Below, in pieces: positions 51,554 to 59,815 of a DNA stretch of 64,000 nt. Origin of the DNA: Paraburkholderia agricolaris (lineage in GTDB: Bacteria > Pseudomonadota > Gammaproteobacteria > Burkholderiales > Burkholderiaceae); contig NZ_QPER01000002.1 of NCBI RefSeq assembly GCF_009455635.1, positions 1,364,001 to 1,428,000 of the forward strand, read 5' to 3'. The position numbers and the translations under genes were made by a program. The notes under the pieces were generated by a model. The model was not told the origin of the DNA. It ran no database searches and was given only the letters and a program-made list of their open reading frames with translations. Position 1 is the first letter of the stretch. Each line of letters starts with the position of its first letter.

Positions 51554-52888
51554 TTAAACGTGCAGCAGCAAATGTCGGCGTTCCCACGAACTGATCACGC
51601 GGAAGAACGCTTCGTATTCGGTTTCTTTCAGTGCCAGGTAGGCCTTGACGAATTTTTCGCCGAGTACTTCGGCAATCGGTTCGCACGCGCCCATCAATGT
51701 CAGACCCTCTTCGAGGTTGCGCGGCAACTGGTACGGCAACTCGTAACCGTCGCTGAGCAGCGGTTCGGTGGCTTCGAGCTTTTGCGTCATGCCGAGATAG
51801 CCGGCGGCCAGCGTTGCGGCAATCGCAAGATACGGATTGCAGTCCACGCCCGGAATGCGATTTTCGATGCGGCGCGCGGCCGGGCCCGAATGCGGAATCC
51901 GGAAACCCACTGTGCGGTTGTCGTAACCCCATGCCACATTGATCGGCGCGGCCATGAAGCGCGACAGGCGGCGGTACGAGTTGATGTACGGCGCGAAGAT
52001 CGGCATCAGTGCCGGGGTGTATTTCTGCAGACCCGCGATATAGCCCGTAAACAACGAGGTAGGCTTGCCGTCCGGACCGGTGAACAGATTGTGGCCGGTT
52101 TCTTCGTCTACGAGGCTCTGGTGCATGTGCATTGCCGAGCCCGGTTCGCCTTCCATCGGCTTGGCCATGAAGGTCGCGTACATCTTGTGGCGCAGCGCGG
52201 CTTCACGCACCGTGCGCTTGAACAGGAACACGCTGTCGGCGAGTTTCAGCGGATCGCCGTGCATGAAGTTGATTTCCATCTGCGCGGCGCCGACTTCGTG
52301 AATCAGCGTGTCGACTTCCAGTTCCTGCACTTCGCAGTACTCGTAGATGTCTTCGAAGAGCGGATCGAATTCGTTCACCGCTTCGATCGAATAGGCCTGG
52401 CGTCCGGTCTCCGGACGGCCCGTACGGCCGATCGGCGGTTGCAGCGGCAGATCCGGGTCCTTGTTCATGTCGACCAGGTAGAACTCGAGTTCGGGCGCGA
52501 TAACCGGCTTCCAGCCTTTGGCCTTATAGAGTTCGAGCACACGGCGCAGTACCCGGCGCGGCGAGATGGCGACGGGCGTGCCGTCGAAATGAACGCAATC
52601 GTGGATCACCTGGGCGGTCGGATCGACGGCCCACGGAATCATACGGATGGTGCTCGGGTCGGGCACGCACACCATGTCCGGGTCGGTGACGCCGGTGAGC
52701 GTGCCGTCTTCCGGATAGTCCCCTGTGACGGTCTGGATCATCACCGCTTGCGGCAAGCGCATGGACTCGCCGGATTCGAATTTGCTGCGCGGAATGATCT
52801 TGCCGCGTGCGATCCCGGCCATATCCGGAATGATCGCTTCGATTTCGGTGACGCGGTTCTGTTTCAGGAAGTCGTCGATTTCATGCAT
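51554..52888 (-). CDS. puuA: Gamma-glutamylputrescine synthetase
   Basis: A 444-residue enzyme of the glutamine-synthetase fold, starting at ATG 52888. It has the catalytic-domain marks APELEFYLVD (metal Glu), GAAQMEINFMHGDPL, GSAMHMHQSL, and the ATP-binding NRTVGFRIPHSGPAARRIEN. PuuA ligates glutamate to putrescine, the first step of the pathway, and requires ATP. It lies 32 bases downstream of puuD and 37 bases upstream of spuC. Slightly shorter than E. coli PuuA (472). Confidence 0.92.
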   Translation of the reverse strand: MHEIDDFLKQNRVTEIEAIIPDMAGIARGKIIPRSKFESGESMRLPQAVMIQTVTGDYPEDGTLTGVTDPDMVCVPDPSTIRMIPWAVDPTAQVIHDCVHFDGTPVAISPRRVLRRVLELYKAKGWKPVIAPELEFYLVDMNKDPDLPLQPPIGRTGRPETGRQAYSIEAVNEFDPLFEDIYEYCEVQELEVDTLIHEVGAAQMEINFMHGDPLKLADSVFLFKRTVREAALRHKMYATFMAKPMEGEPGSAMHMHQSLVDEETGHNLFTGPDGKPTSLFTGYIAGLQKYTPALMPIFAPYINSYRRLSRFMAAPINVAWGYDNRTVGFRIPHSGPAARRIENRIPGVDCNPYLAIAATLAAGYLGMTQKLEATEPLLSDGYELPYQLPRNLEEGLTLMGACEPIAEVLGEKFVKAYLALKETEYEAFFRVISSWERRHLLLHV

Positions 52889-52920
52889 GGTTATTCTCTC
52901 AGTTTTGGTGCGCGACCGGC

Positions 52921-53715
52921 TCAGGCATGCGTGGCAGCGGCGGATGCCGCGCCATAGCCGGCCTTGGTGCGCATTCGATCGCGGCAGGCGTCGCCGAAGG
53001 CGCGGAAGATCGCGGTGGAAAGCGCGTCGTTGGCATGCTTCCATTCCGGGTGCCACTGCACACCCAGCGCGAAGGCACGCGCATCTTTCACACTCACCGC
53101 TTCGATCAATCCATCGGGGGCGGTGGCCTCTGCCACCAGGCCCACGCCCAGCCGCTCGACGCCCTGACCGTGCAATGAATTCACACGCGCTTCATTCGTG
53201 CCGCCCGAGAGGCGCTGCAACAAGCCGCCCTGCGTCAGCGTGATCGAATGCGACGGTGCGTATTGCACGTCGAGGTCGTCTTCCTTGTTCTCGCGATGGT
53301 CGTTCAAGCCAGCCACCGCGTGAACGCTTTGATGCAACGTCCCGCCGAACACCACGTTCATTTCCTGGAAGCCCCGGCATACCGCCAGCACCGGCACGCC
53401 CGCGGCGATCGCCGCGCGCAGCAGCGGCAGCGTCGTCGCATCGCGTGCGGCGTCGTGCAACGTGCCCGGCGCGCTGGGATGGCCGCCGTAGCGGTGCGGC
53501 TCGACATTCGAATAGCTGCCGGTGAACAGCAGCCCGTCGACAGCGTCCAGTATGTCCGCGGTGGACTGACGCTCGCCGAGCGCCGGCAGCAACATGGCCA
53601 GCGCCTGTGAGCCGTCCACGATCGCGGCGATGTACTTTTCGCCGGTGACGTGCGATGGGTGAACTCCCATCATCGTTCTGTCGGCGCTGATGCCGACCAG
53701 GGGTTTGTTTCGCAT
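52921..53715 (-). CDS. puuD: Gamma-glutamyl-GABA hydrolase
   Basis: A 264-residue class I glutamine-amidotransferase-like hydrolase (peptidase C26) with the triad Cys113 (VCRGFQEMN), His222 and Glu224 (QWHPEWK), the same spacing as E. coli PuuD. It cleaves gamma-glutamyl-GABA to glutamate and GABA, the last step. The start at 53715 begins MRNKPLVGISADR, the usual first strand; the open frame runs 18 codons upstream without support. First gene of the minus-strand polyamine block; the promoter lies in the 918-base gap upstream. Confidence 0.92.
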   Translation of the reverse strand: MRNKPLVGISADRTMMGVHPSHVTGEKYIAAIVDGSQALAMLLPALGERQSTADILDAVDGLLFTGSYSNVEPHRYGGHPSAPGTLHDAARDATTLPLLRAAIAAGVPVLAVCRGFQEMNVVFGGTLHQSVHAVAGLNDHRENKEDDLDVQYAPSHSITLTQGGLLQRLSGGTNEARVNSLHGQGVERLGVGLVAEATAPDGLIEAVSVKDARAFALGVQWHPEWKHANDALSTAIFRAFGDACRDRMRTKAGYGAASAAATHA

Positions 53716-54590
53716 AACTGATAGACGTGTGTGTTCACCGCGGGACGCGGCATGAACAACGTTAAACACAGCGCGGCACGATTCCGCAGCCGGACGCGAG
53801 GCGTCAGGCCACCGGGGTAGTGCGGGCGGCCGTCGTCAACTGAACGCGCCGCGCGTGGTAATCAGGCTGGCTGTTCGATTCGCTCCGCTACGGTGCGCAA
53901 CATCTCTGATTCGCGTGAAATGCACAGGCGGCAGACAGCACCGCACAGGCACGAACGCACGGCTCGATAGAGCGCGTTCACGCAAACGGATGAATCGAAC
54001 GGCGAAAAAGGGGGAGGCGCTACGGCAGCAGCGAGGCGACTTCGTCCGTGCGCACAGCAATGAAGGCGCGCGCGGAGATGGAGTTGTGACGTCGAACTGA
54101 ACGGCGGGACAGGATTGTGAAGACGGACAGGAAGCGGCGGAACGCAAGGCTGCCGTTGCTGCCGTCGGCGATGGCGCCGTCAGCGCGAGGACAACTCGCC
54201 TGACTTCGATTCCATCTCACCAAAGGGCCTCGGACTCTCACGATTACACTCTAATGTCTATTGAACGCCTTGCTCAAAAAACGCTCGGGGCGTTTAAAGA
54301 AACAGGACGCTGGGATGGTCGGGGCTACCGGCTGCGAAACTGCTTCGCTGCGTCAAAAAACACACTCTCGTATCTCGTGACACCGGCATGACGACCGCCT
54401 GTGAACCATCGTATACGAGCCAATAATGCCGTCAAATCATTTTTATAAAAGATTTATCAGGGCTTTCCCGGGGGTGTCACAAGAATACCTGGGCATGGGA
54501 ACATTCGTTGCGGCTACTATATTTCGGAAGCCTTTCAGGGGTTTTCCCCAGCGGCGCGAAGATTAAAGTGATTAGAATATTCAACACTCG
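53716..54590. other. Long intergenic region between puuD and puuR
   Basis: Nearly 900 bases without a convincing gene; the short reading frames inside are Arg/Ser-rich and lack ribosome sites. The right half becomes AT-rich (54240-54640), and GGGGTTTTCCCC at about 54539-54550 forms a small palindrome. It holds the divergent promoters of puuD (leftwards) and puuR (rightwards). I see no identifiable RNA gene. Confidence 0.5.
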
Positions 54591-54607
54591 CGGGCAATTG
54601 TTGCCCG
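54591..54607. promoter_or_regulatory. Inverted repeat before puuR
   Basis: CGGGCAA-TTG-TTGCCCG, perfect seven-base arms, 25 bases before the first puuR start. Position fits autoregulation by PuuR or a leader hairpin. Confidence 0.5.
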
Positions 54608-54632
54608 AGTCCACGGGTTCCGATCGTCTTCC

Positions 54633-55202
54633 ATGTCAGAGAATTCAGCGATGTCTATAGAAGTAGCAACCCGTCTGCAATACATCCGTAAGAAGAATGG
54701 CCTGTCTCAGCGTGAACTGGCAAAACGGGCGGGAGTGACCAATGGCACGATTTCGCTGATAGAACAGAACCGCGTGAGTCCGTCGGTTGGGTCGTTGAAG
54801 AAACTGCTCGAATGCATACCGATGAGTCTCGCTGAGTTCTTCACCTTTGAAGTCGAGGTGCAGCGCTCGGTTGTATCGCGCCGCGCCGACATGCCGAATC
54901 TCGGTAACGAGTCGATTGAGTTCTATCTTGCGGGCTCCAGTGTGAAAGACCGCAACATGGGCATTCTTCGCGAGGTCTATCAACCGCTGTCGGATACGGG
55001 GCCCGAAATGCTGGAGCACGAGGGGCATGAGGGCGGGGTGGTGGTCAGCGGTCAGATCGAACTGACGGTGGACGGCGTCACGTGGCTGCTCGACCCTGGT
55101 GACAGCTATTACTTCGAAAGCCGCCTGCCGCATCGTTTTCGCAATCCCAGCGCGGAGCATCTCTGCGAGATCGTGTCGGCCAACTCGCCGCCTACGTTCT
55201 AA
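54633..55202 (+). CDS. puuR: PuuR-type regulator (XRE helix-turn-helix plus cupin)
   Basis: A 189-residue regulator (183 if started at ATG 54651, which has the better spacing to an AGAGAA site). The N-terminal Cro/C1 helix-turn-helix reads LQYIRKKNGLSQRELAKRAG and VTNGTISLIEQNRVSPSVGS. The C-terminal cupin has EGHEGGVVVSGQIELTVDG and ends in NSPPTF, like the PTTF end of E. coli PuuR. PuuR represses the puu genes and is relieved by putrescine. It is transcribed with puuC and speB and faces away from puuD, so it probably controls both arms of the pathway. Confidence 0.9.
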   Translation: MSENSAMSIEVATRLQYIRKKNGLSQRELAKRAGVTNGTISLIEQNRVSPSVGSLKKLLECIPMSLAEFFTFEVEVQRSVVSRRADMPNLGNESIEFYLAGSSVKDRNMGILREVYQPLSDTGPEMLEHEGHEGGVVVSGQIELTVDGVTWLLDPGDSYYFESRLPHRFRNPSAEHLCEIVSANSPPTF

Positions 55203-55291
55203 AGACTCCGCGCCAACGCGCCGCGACGCAGTTTCAAGCCGCCTGAGGTCGATGCCGGCGTGCGTCGAGCGCATAACATTGAGGCATCCTG

Positions 55292-56785
55292 ATGGACAAG
55301 AAATCTCTCGCCTTCTGGCAAGACAAAGCCGCTACGCTTTCTATCGAAGGTCGTGCGTTTATCGACGGCGAATACCGTGCTGCCGCGGGCGGCCGTACGT
55401 TCGACTGCCTGAGCCCGATCGACGGCAGGCTGCTTGCCAAAGTCGCCGACAGTGGCGCGGCGGATGTAGACGCCGCCGTGGCGGCCGCGCGCCGCGCGTT
55501 TGACGCCGGCGTGTGGTCGGACCTCAATCCACGCAAGCGCAAGGCGATTCTGTTGCGCTGGGCCGCGTCGATCCGCGAACACATGGACGAACTCGCGCTG
55601 CTCGAAACGCTGGACGCAGGCAAGCCGATTGCCGACACGACCACGGTGGACGTGCCGGGTGCGGCGTACTGCGTCGAGTGGTTTGCCGAAGCGATCGACA
55701 AGGTCGGCGGCGAAGTCGCGCCGGCCGATCATCACCTGGTGGGCCTCGTCACGCGCGAGCCGATCGGCGTGGTTGCCGCGGTGGTGCCGTGGAATTTTCC
55801 AATCCTGATGGCTTCGTGGAAGTTCGGCCCGGCGCTTGCCGCGGGCAACAGCGTCGTGCTCAAGCCTTCGGAGAAATCGCCGCTCACCGCGATTCGCCTC
55901 GCCCAGCTCGCGCTGGACGCCGGTATTCCCGCCGGTGTGTTCAACGTGATGCCGGGCGCGGGTGAGCCTGGCAAGCTGCTGGCGCTGCATCAGGACGTGG
56001 ACTGTCTGGCCTTCACCGGCTCGACCAACGTCGGCAAGCTGATCATGCAGTACGCCGGCCAGTCGAATCTGAAGCGCGTCTGGCTCGAACTCGGCGGCAA
56101 GTCGCCGAACATCGTGATGCCCGATTGCCCCGACCTCGATCGCGCAGCGAATGCGGCGGCCGGCGCGATCTTCTACAACATGGGCGAAATGTGCACCGCC
56201 GGCTCCCGCCTGCTCGTCCATCGCGACATCAAGGAGGTGTTCCTCGACAAGCTGATCGCCGCCGCGCGTAGCTATACACCGGGCAACCCGCTCGATCCGC
56301 AAACCTCGATGGGTGCGATCGTCGACAACGTGCAGCTCGAACGCGTGCTCGGCTATATCGAAGCGGGCCGCGCCGAAGCGAAACTGTTGCTGGGTGGATC
56401 GCGGGTCAGGCAGGAGACCGGCGGTTTCTATATCGAACCGACCATCTTCGAGATTCCGGCTGCCGGGGCCAAAGTTGCGCGCGAGGAAATCTTCGGGCCG
56501 GTGTTGTCAGTGATCACGTTCGACACGGTTGAAGAGGCGATCAGGATCGCTAACGATAGCGAGTATGGTCTTGCCGCCGCCCTGTGGACCTCGAACCTCA
56601 CCACCGCACATGAAGTGTCGCGCAAGCTGCGTGCCGGCACGGTATGGGTCAACTGCTATGACGAAGGCGGGGATATGAACTTCCCGTTCGGCGGCTACAA
56701 GCAATCGGGCAACGGACGCGACAAGTCGTTGCACGCGCTGGAGAAGTACACCGAGCTGAAGTCCACGCTCGTTCGGCTGCGCTAA
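55292..56785 (+). CDS. puuC: Gamma-glutamyl-gamma-aminobutyraldehyde dehydrogenase
   Basis: A 497-residue aldehyde dehydrogenase with the catalytic Glu in LELGGKSPNIVMPDC and catalytic Cys in NMGEMCTAGSRLLV. Cofactor-binding WNFPILMASWKFGPALAAGN and FTGSTNVGKLI are in place. It oxidises gamma-glutamyl-GABA-aldehyde with NAD(P), step three of the glutamylated pathway. Length equals E. coli PuuC (495). It starts 89 bases after puuR with a GAGG site. The gene after it is agmatinase. Confidence 0.92.
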   Translation: MDKKSLAFWQDKAATLSIEGRAFIDGEYRAAAGGRTFDCLSPIDGRLLAKVADSGAADVDAAVAAARRAFDAGVWSDLNPRKRKAILLRWAASIREHMDELALLETLDAGKPIADTTTVDVPGAAYCVEWFAEAIDKVGGEVAPADHHLVGLVTREPIGVVAAVVPWNFPILMASWKFGPALAAGNSVVLKPSEKSPLTAIRLAQLALDAGIPAGVFNVMPGAGEPGKLLALHQDVDCLAFTGSTNVGKLIMQYAGQSNLKRVWLELGGKSPNIVMPDCPDLDRAANAAAGAIFYNMGEMCTAGSRLLVHRDIKEVFLDKLIAAARSYTPGNPLDPQTSMGAIVDNVQLERVLGYIEAGRAEAKLLLGGSRVRQETGGFYIEPTIFEIPAAGAKVAREEIFGPVLSVITFDTVEEAIRIANDSEYGLAAALWTSNLTTAHEVSRKLRAGTVWVNCYDEGGDMNFPFGGYKQSGNGRDKSLHALEKYTELKSTLVRLR

Positions 56786-56849
56786 AGGATTCGCAAGCCA
56801 GCGCGGCGGCTTGCAGGAATGCAGCCATCGCGTTCCCAATGAATCCGGG

Positions 56850-56896
56850 GCCGGACGTTGCACACATCACCTGGAAGCCCCGTGTGCAACGCCGGC
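56850..56896 (+). promoter_or_regulatory. Long inverted repeat in the puuC-speB gap
   Basis: Arms CGTTGCACAC (56856-56865) and GTGTGCAACG (56882-56891) are perfect, extended by GCCGG and CCGGC with a one-base bulge; the loop is 16 bases. It ends 25 bases before the speB ATG, so it may act as an operator or as an mRNA element controlling agmatinase separately from puuC. Confidence 0.6.
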
Positions 56897-56921
56897 ATGT
56901 TTATCAGGTATCAGGTCATCC

Positions 56922-57896
56922 ATGACTGAACTCATCTACGGCGACGGTGCGATCCGTCGTGCGTCGCTTTATGGCTCGTCGATCGAGAACACCTATGCGG
57001 GTGTGTTGTCGTTCATGCGCCGCAAGTACACTCGCGAACTCGACGGCGTCGACGTCGTGGTCTCCGGCGTGCCGCTCGATCTGGCCACCACGTTCCGCTC
57101 GGGCGCGCGTCTCGGTCCGGCGGCAGTGCGCGCGGCGAGTGTGCAGTTGTCGGAGTTGCATCCGTATCCGTGGGGTTTCAATCCGTTCGACGATCTCGCC
57201 GTAACGGATTACGGCGATTGCTGGTTCGACGCGCACAATCCCATGACGATCAAGGAATCGATCGTCGAGCATGCGCGTACGATCCTGCGTTCGAACGCAA
57301 AGATGCTGACACTCGGTGGCGATCACTACATTACGTATCCGCTGCTGATCGCGCATGCGGAGAAGTACGGCAAGCCGCTTTCACTGATCCATTTCGACGC
57401 TCACTGCGATACCTGGGCCGACGACAGCCCGGACAGCCTGAATCACGGCTCGATGTTCTACAAGGCGGTGAAAGACGGCCTGATCGATCCGAAGACCTCG
57501 GTGCAGGTCGGCATTCGCACATGGAACGACGACTTCATGGGGATCAACATCCTCGACGCCGCGTGGGTCCACGAACACGGCACGCGCGCGGCGGTGGAAC
57601 GGATCACGTCGATTGTCGGCGAGCGGCCCGCGTATCTGACCTTCGATATCGACTGTCTCGATCCGGCCTTCGCACCAGGCACGGGTACGCCGGTGGCGGG
57701 CGGTTTGTCGTCGGCACAGGGGCTGGCCATTGTGCGCGGGCTCGGCGCGTTGAACCTGGTGGGCGCGGATGTGGTGGAAGTGGCGCCCGCTTACGACCAG
57801 AGCGAGATCACGGCGATCGCCGCCGCGCATATTGCGTGCGATCTGTTGTGTCTTTGGCGGCAGCGGAAAGTGGCTGAACAGGCGGCTGAACGTTAG
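56922..57896 (+). CDS. speB: Agmatinase
   Basis: A 324-residue ureohydrolase with the three manganese-binding signatures: GGDHYITYP, FDAHCDTW and FDIDCLDPAFAPGTGTP. It converts agmatine to putrescine and urea, feeding the pathway encoded around it. The sequence FRSGARLGPAAVRAAS near the N-terminus is usual for SpeB. Start at ATG 56922. Convergent with the MFS gene. Guanidinobutyrase is an alternative reaction for this family, but the putrescine setting favours agmatine. Confidence 0.87.
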   Translation: MTELIYGDGAIRRASLYGSSIENTYAGVLSFMRRKYTRELDGVDVVVSGVPLDLATTFRSGARLGPAAVRAASVQLSELHPYPWGFNPFDDLAVTDYGDCWFDAHNPMTIKESIVEHARTILRSNAKMLTLGGDHYITYPLLIAHAEKYGKPLSLIHFDAHCDTWADDSPDSLNHGSMFYKAVKDGLIDPKTSVQVGIRTWNDDFMGINILDAAWVHEHGTRAAVERITSIVGERPAYLTFDIDCLDPAFAPGTGTPVAGGLSSAQGLAIVRGLGALNLVGADVVEVAPAYDQSEITAIAAAHIACDLLCLWRQRKVAEQAAER

Positions 57897-57947
57897 GCAC
57901 TTCAGTTGAATTGAAGCGGTTTGAAACGGAACCGGCGCAGTGCAGGC

Positions 57948-59159
57948 TCAGCCCATCGACGACGATCGATCGGGTTGACGCCTGCCTTCGCGCAAGCCGA
58001 GCGTATAGGCGACGAGCGCGCCGCTCATGATCGCCAGTTGCCACATCAGCATATCGCTGCCGCGCGCTTTCATGGCGAAACCGGCGATAAGCGGCCCCAC
58101 GATCGAACTCGCGGTGAAGGTGATCGACACCAGCCGCATGTTGCGCGTGAGCGCGGCTTTGTCGCTGCAGGCCGCGGCAACCATGCCGAGCGTGATGTAC
58201 GCGCTGTTCATGCCGCCGAGCAGCAATGCGCTTGCGTCCGCGAGCCATGAGGCGGGCGCGGCGAGCGCGAAACCGAAGATCGCCAGCGTGCTGAGCGCGG
58301 CGCAGACGATCACCGTGGCAGCCAGACCCGCGCGATCGGCGCACCAGCCGACCGGAAATTGCAGCGCCATGCCGCCGATACCGAACAGCGTGAGGAGCGT
58401 AGCTGTTTGTGTGGTGCTTAGGCCGTGAGCATCGGCAAAGAGCGGGAAGAGGCCATAGAGCGCGCCATCTCCAATGCCGCCCGCGGCGACGACCACCATG
58501 CCGAGGCTGACCAGGGGGCCGATCGGGACGCGTTTTGCAACGCTATGTTTTTCAGCCCTGCTGCTTCGCGCGGACCGGGCTGCACCGGCAGCCGGCCGCG
58601 CATCGTCCGACGCGGTTAGCCACAGCGGCAGGGCCGCCGCGAAGGTGAAAGCCGCGCCGGCCGCGAACGTAATGCGTCCGTCGACCGCGCACCACACCGC
58701 CAATGCCGGGCCGATGACGCCTGCGCTGGCAATTAGCGCTTCGTGCACGCCGACTACACGTCCACTCGACTCAGCCGGCACAAGCCGGTAGAGCCATGTT
58801 TCATTGGCGATCCAGCGCAAGCCGATACCGAAGCCGGTCAACAGGCCGGGCACGAGCCATAACGGCCAGCTCAGCGAGCTCATCGTGGCGAACGCAAGCA
58901 CCGTGGCGGCGAGACCCAGTGACACCGTGCGCTTTGCCCCGATACGCTCCACCAGCCACGGCGCGATCAGCAGGCCGGCCAGCATGCCGGTCCATTGCGA
59001 AGCGGAGAACAGGCCCGCGCGCGGTGCGTCGAGGCCCTGATGGGCCAGCCACACAGGCAGCACCATGAAGCCGATGCCGAACTGACCGATCTGTGAGAGC
59101 GCCGAGACCGCAGTCAGCGCGGCGATCGCCGGCCAGCGTACCGTCGCGGCGGCACTCAT
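57948..59159 (-). CDS. MFS transporter
   Basis: A 403-residue carrier with about 12 helices, starting at ATG 59159 in an ATGA overlap with the MarR-type gene. The loop motif is APWLVERIGAKRTVS, and FPVGWCADRAGLAATV is the second-half equivalent. YbfB/YfcJ-like or drug/metabolite exporters have this length and layout. Because it is translated from the same transcript as a MarR regulator with a strong operator, an efflux carrier induced by its substrate is the best inference. Substrate unknown. Confidence 0.85.
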   Translation of the reverse strand: MSAAATVRWPAIAALTAVSALSQIGQFGIGFMVLPVWLAHQGLDAPRAGLFSASQWTGMLAGLLIAPWLVERIGAKRTVSLGLAATVLAFATMSSLSWPLWLVPGLLTGFGIGLRWIANETWLYRLVPAESSGRVVGVHEALIASAGVIGPALAVWCAVDGRITFAAGAAFTFAAALPLWLTASDDARPAAGAARSARSSRAEKHSVAKRVPIGPLVSLGMVVVAAGGIGDGALYGLFPLFADAHGLSTTQTATLLTLFGIGGMALQFPVGWCADRAGLAATVIVCAALSTLAIFGFALAAPASWLADASALLLGGMNSAYITLGMVAAACSDKAALTRNMRLVSITFTASSIVGPLIAGFAMKARGSDMLMWQLAIMSGALVAYTLGLREGRRQPDRSSSMG

Positions 59160-59689
59160 AGGCTGCTCTGCGCGGGCATCGGCAGACCCTGTTCGCGGCA
59201 TTCGACGGGGCAGCCGGCTTTCAGGCAGGGTCCGTCGTCGCAGAGGCGGCATAGTTGCATGGCATGTGCGGGATCGCGGGTCTCGTGCCACAGGATCTTG
59301 ATCAGCAGGTTTTCGAACACCTCGCGCTCGCGCTCGTCGAGTTGCCCGACGATGCGTTGGAGTATCCGGTCGCGTGCCGATTGCAGACGTTTGACTTCGC
59401 GCTTGCCGGAGGCCGTCAAGGCAAGCGCGACGGAGCGCTTATCCGTACCCGATTTCTTTTCGACGAGCGCTGCCTCCACCAGACCGGCGACTGCACGCAC
59501 CGCAGCCGGATGCGAAAGATCGACCGCTTCACGCAGCACTTCAATGGATGAATCGGGATATTGACCGATCGCGTTGAGCATGGCGCGGGCCGTGGAACCC
59601 GCCAGTGCCGGCTCGGTAGGCTGCGCGTTCATTTCGTCCGTGACCAGCAGGGCGAGCACGCCAAGCAGATTTTCTGTGCGCTGCGTCAT
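59156..59689 (-). CDS. MarR-family regulator with cysteine-rich C-terminal tail
   Basis: A 177-residue winged-helix protein. The DNA-binding part is SSIEVLREAVDLSHPAAVRA and VAGLVEAALVEKKSGTDKRS with the wing in RSVALALTASGKREV. The C-terminal tail has five cysteines in about 22 residues (CRLCDDGPCLKAGCPVEC, spacing C-x2-C-x4-C-x4-C-x3-C), unusual for MarR proteins and suggestive of zinc, iron-sulfur or thiol sensing. It is the first gene of a two-gene operon with the MFS carrier, preceded by a 12-base inverted repeat. Confidence 0.88.
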   Translation of the reverse strand: MTQRTENLLGVLALLVTDEMNAQPTEPALAGSTARAMLNAIGQYPDSSIEVLREAVDLSHPAAVRAVAGLVEAALVEKKSGTDKRSVALALTASGKREVKRLQSARDRILQRIVGQLDEREREVFENLLIKILWHETRDPAHAMQLCRLCDDGPCLKAGCPVECREQGLPMPAQSSL

Positions 59690-59699
59690 GGGGATGTCT

Positions 59700-59739
59700 C
59701 AATGTGTGCAATGTGCATATATGTATGTTGCACACATTG
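59700..59739. promoter_or_regulatory. MarR operator: 12-base inverted repeat
   Basis: Perfect arms CAATGTGTGCAA (59700-59711) and TTGCACACATTG (59728-59739), 16-base spacer with a TATATG core. It lies 11 to 50 bases before the MarR-type start and overlaps the expected promoter. Long symmetric arms are typical of MarR autoregulatory sites. Confidence 0.75.
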
Positions 59740-59815
59740 GAGGTGGCGCGCAAGCGGTTTTTTTATGACCGTCAATCGTTCGCTGCAAGTCGCGCCGAAG
59801 ACGCGTGGCGCCGTA

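Noticed and set aside
51560..52957. 465-codon plus-strand open frame
   Set aside because: Antisense of puuA; the sequence is the usual His/Arg-rich shadow.
53836..54147. Short open frames on both strands in the puuD-puuR gap
   Set aside because: Ser/Arg/Pro-rich, no ribosome sites and no resemblance to proteins; treated as non-coding.
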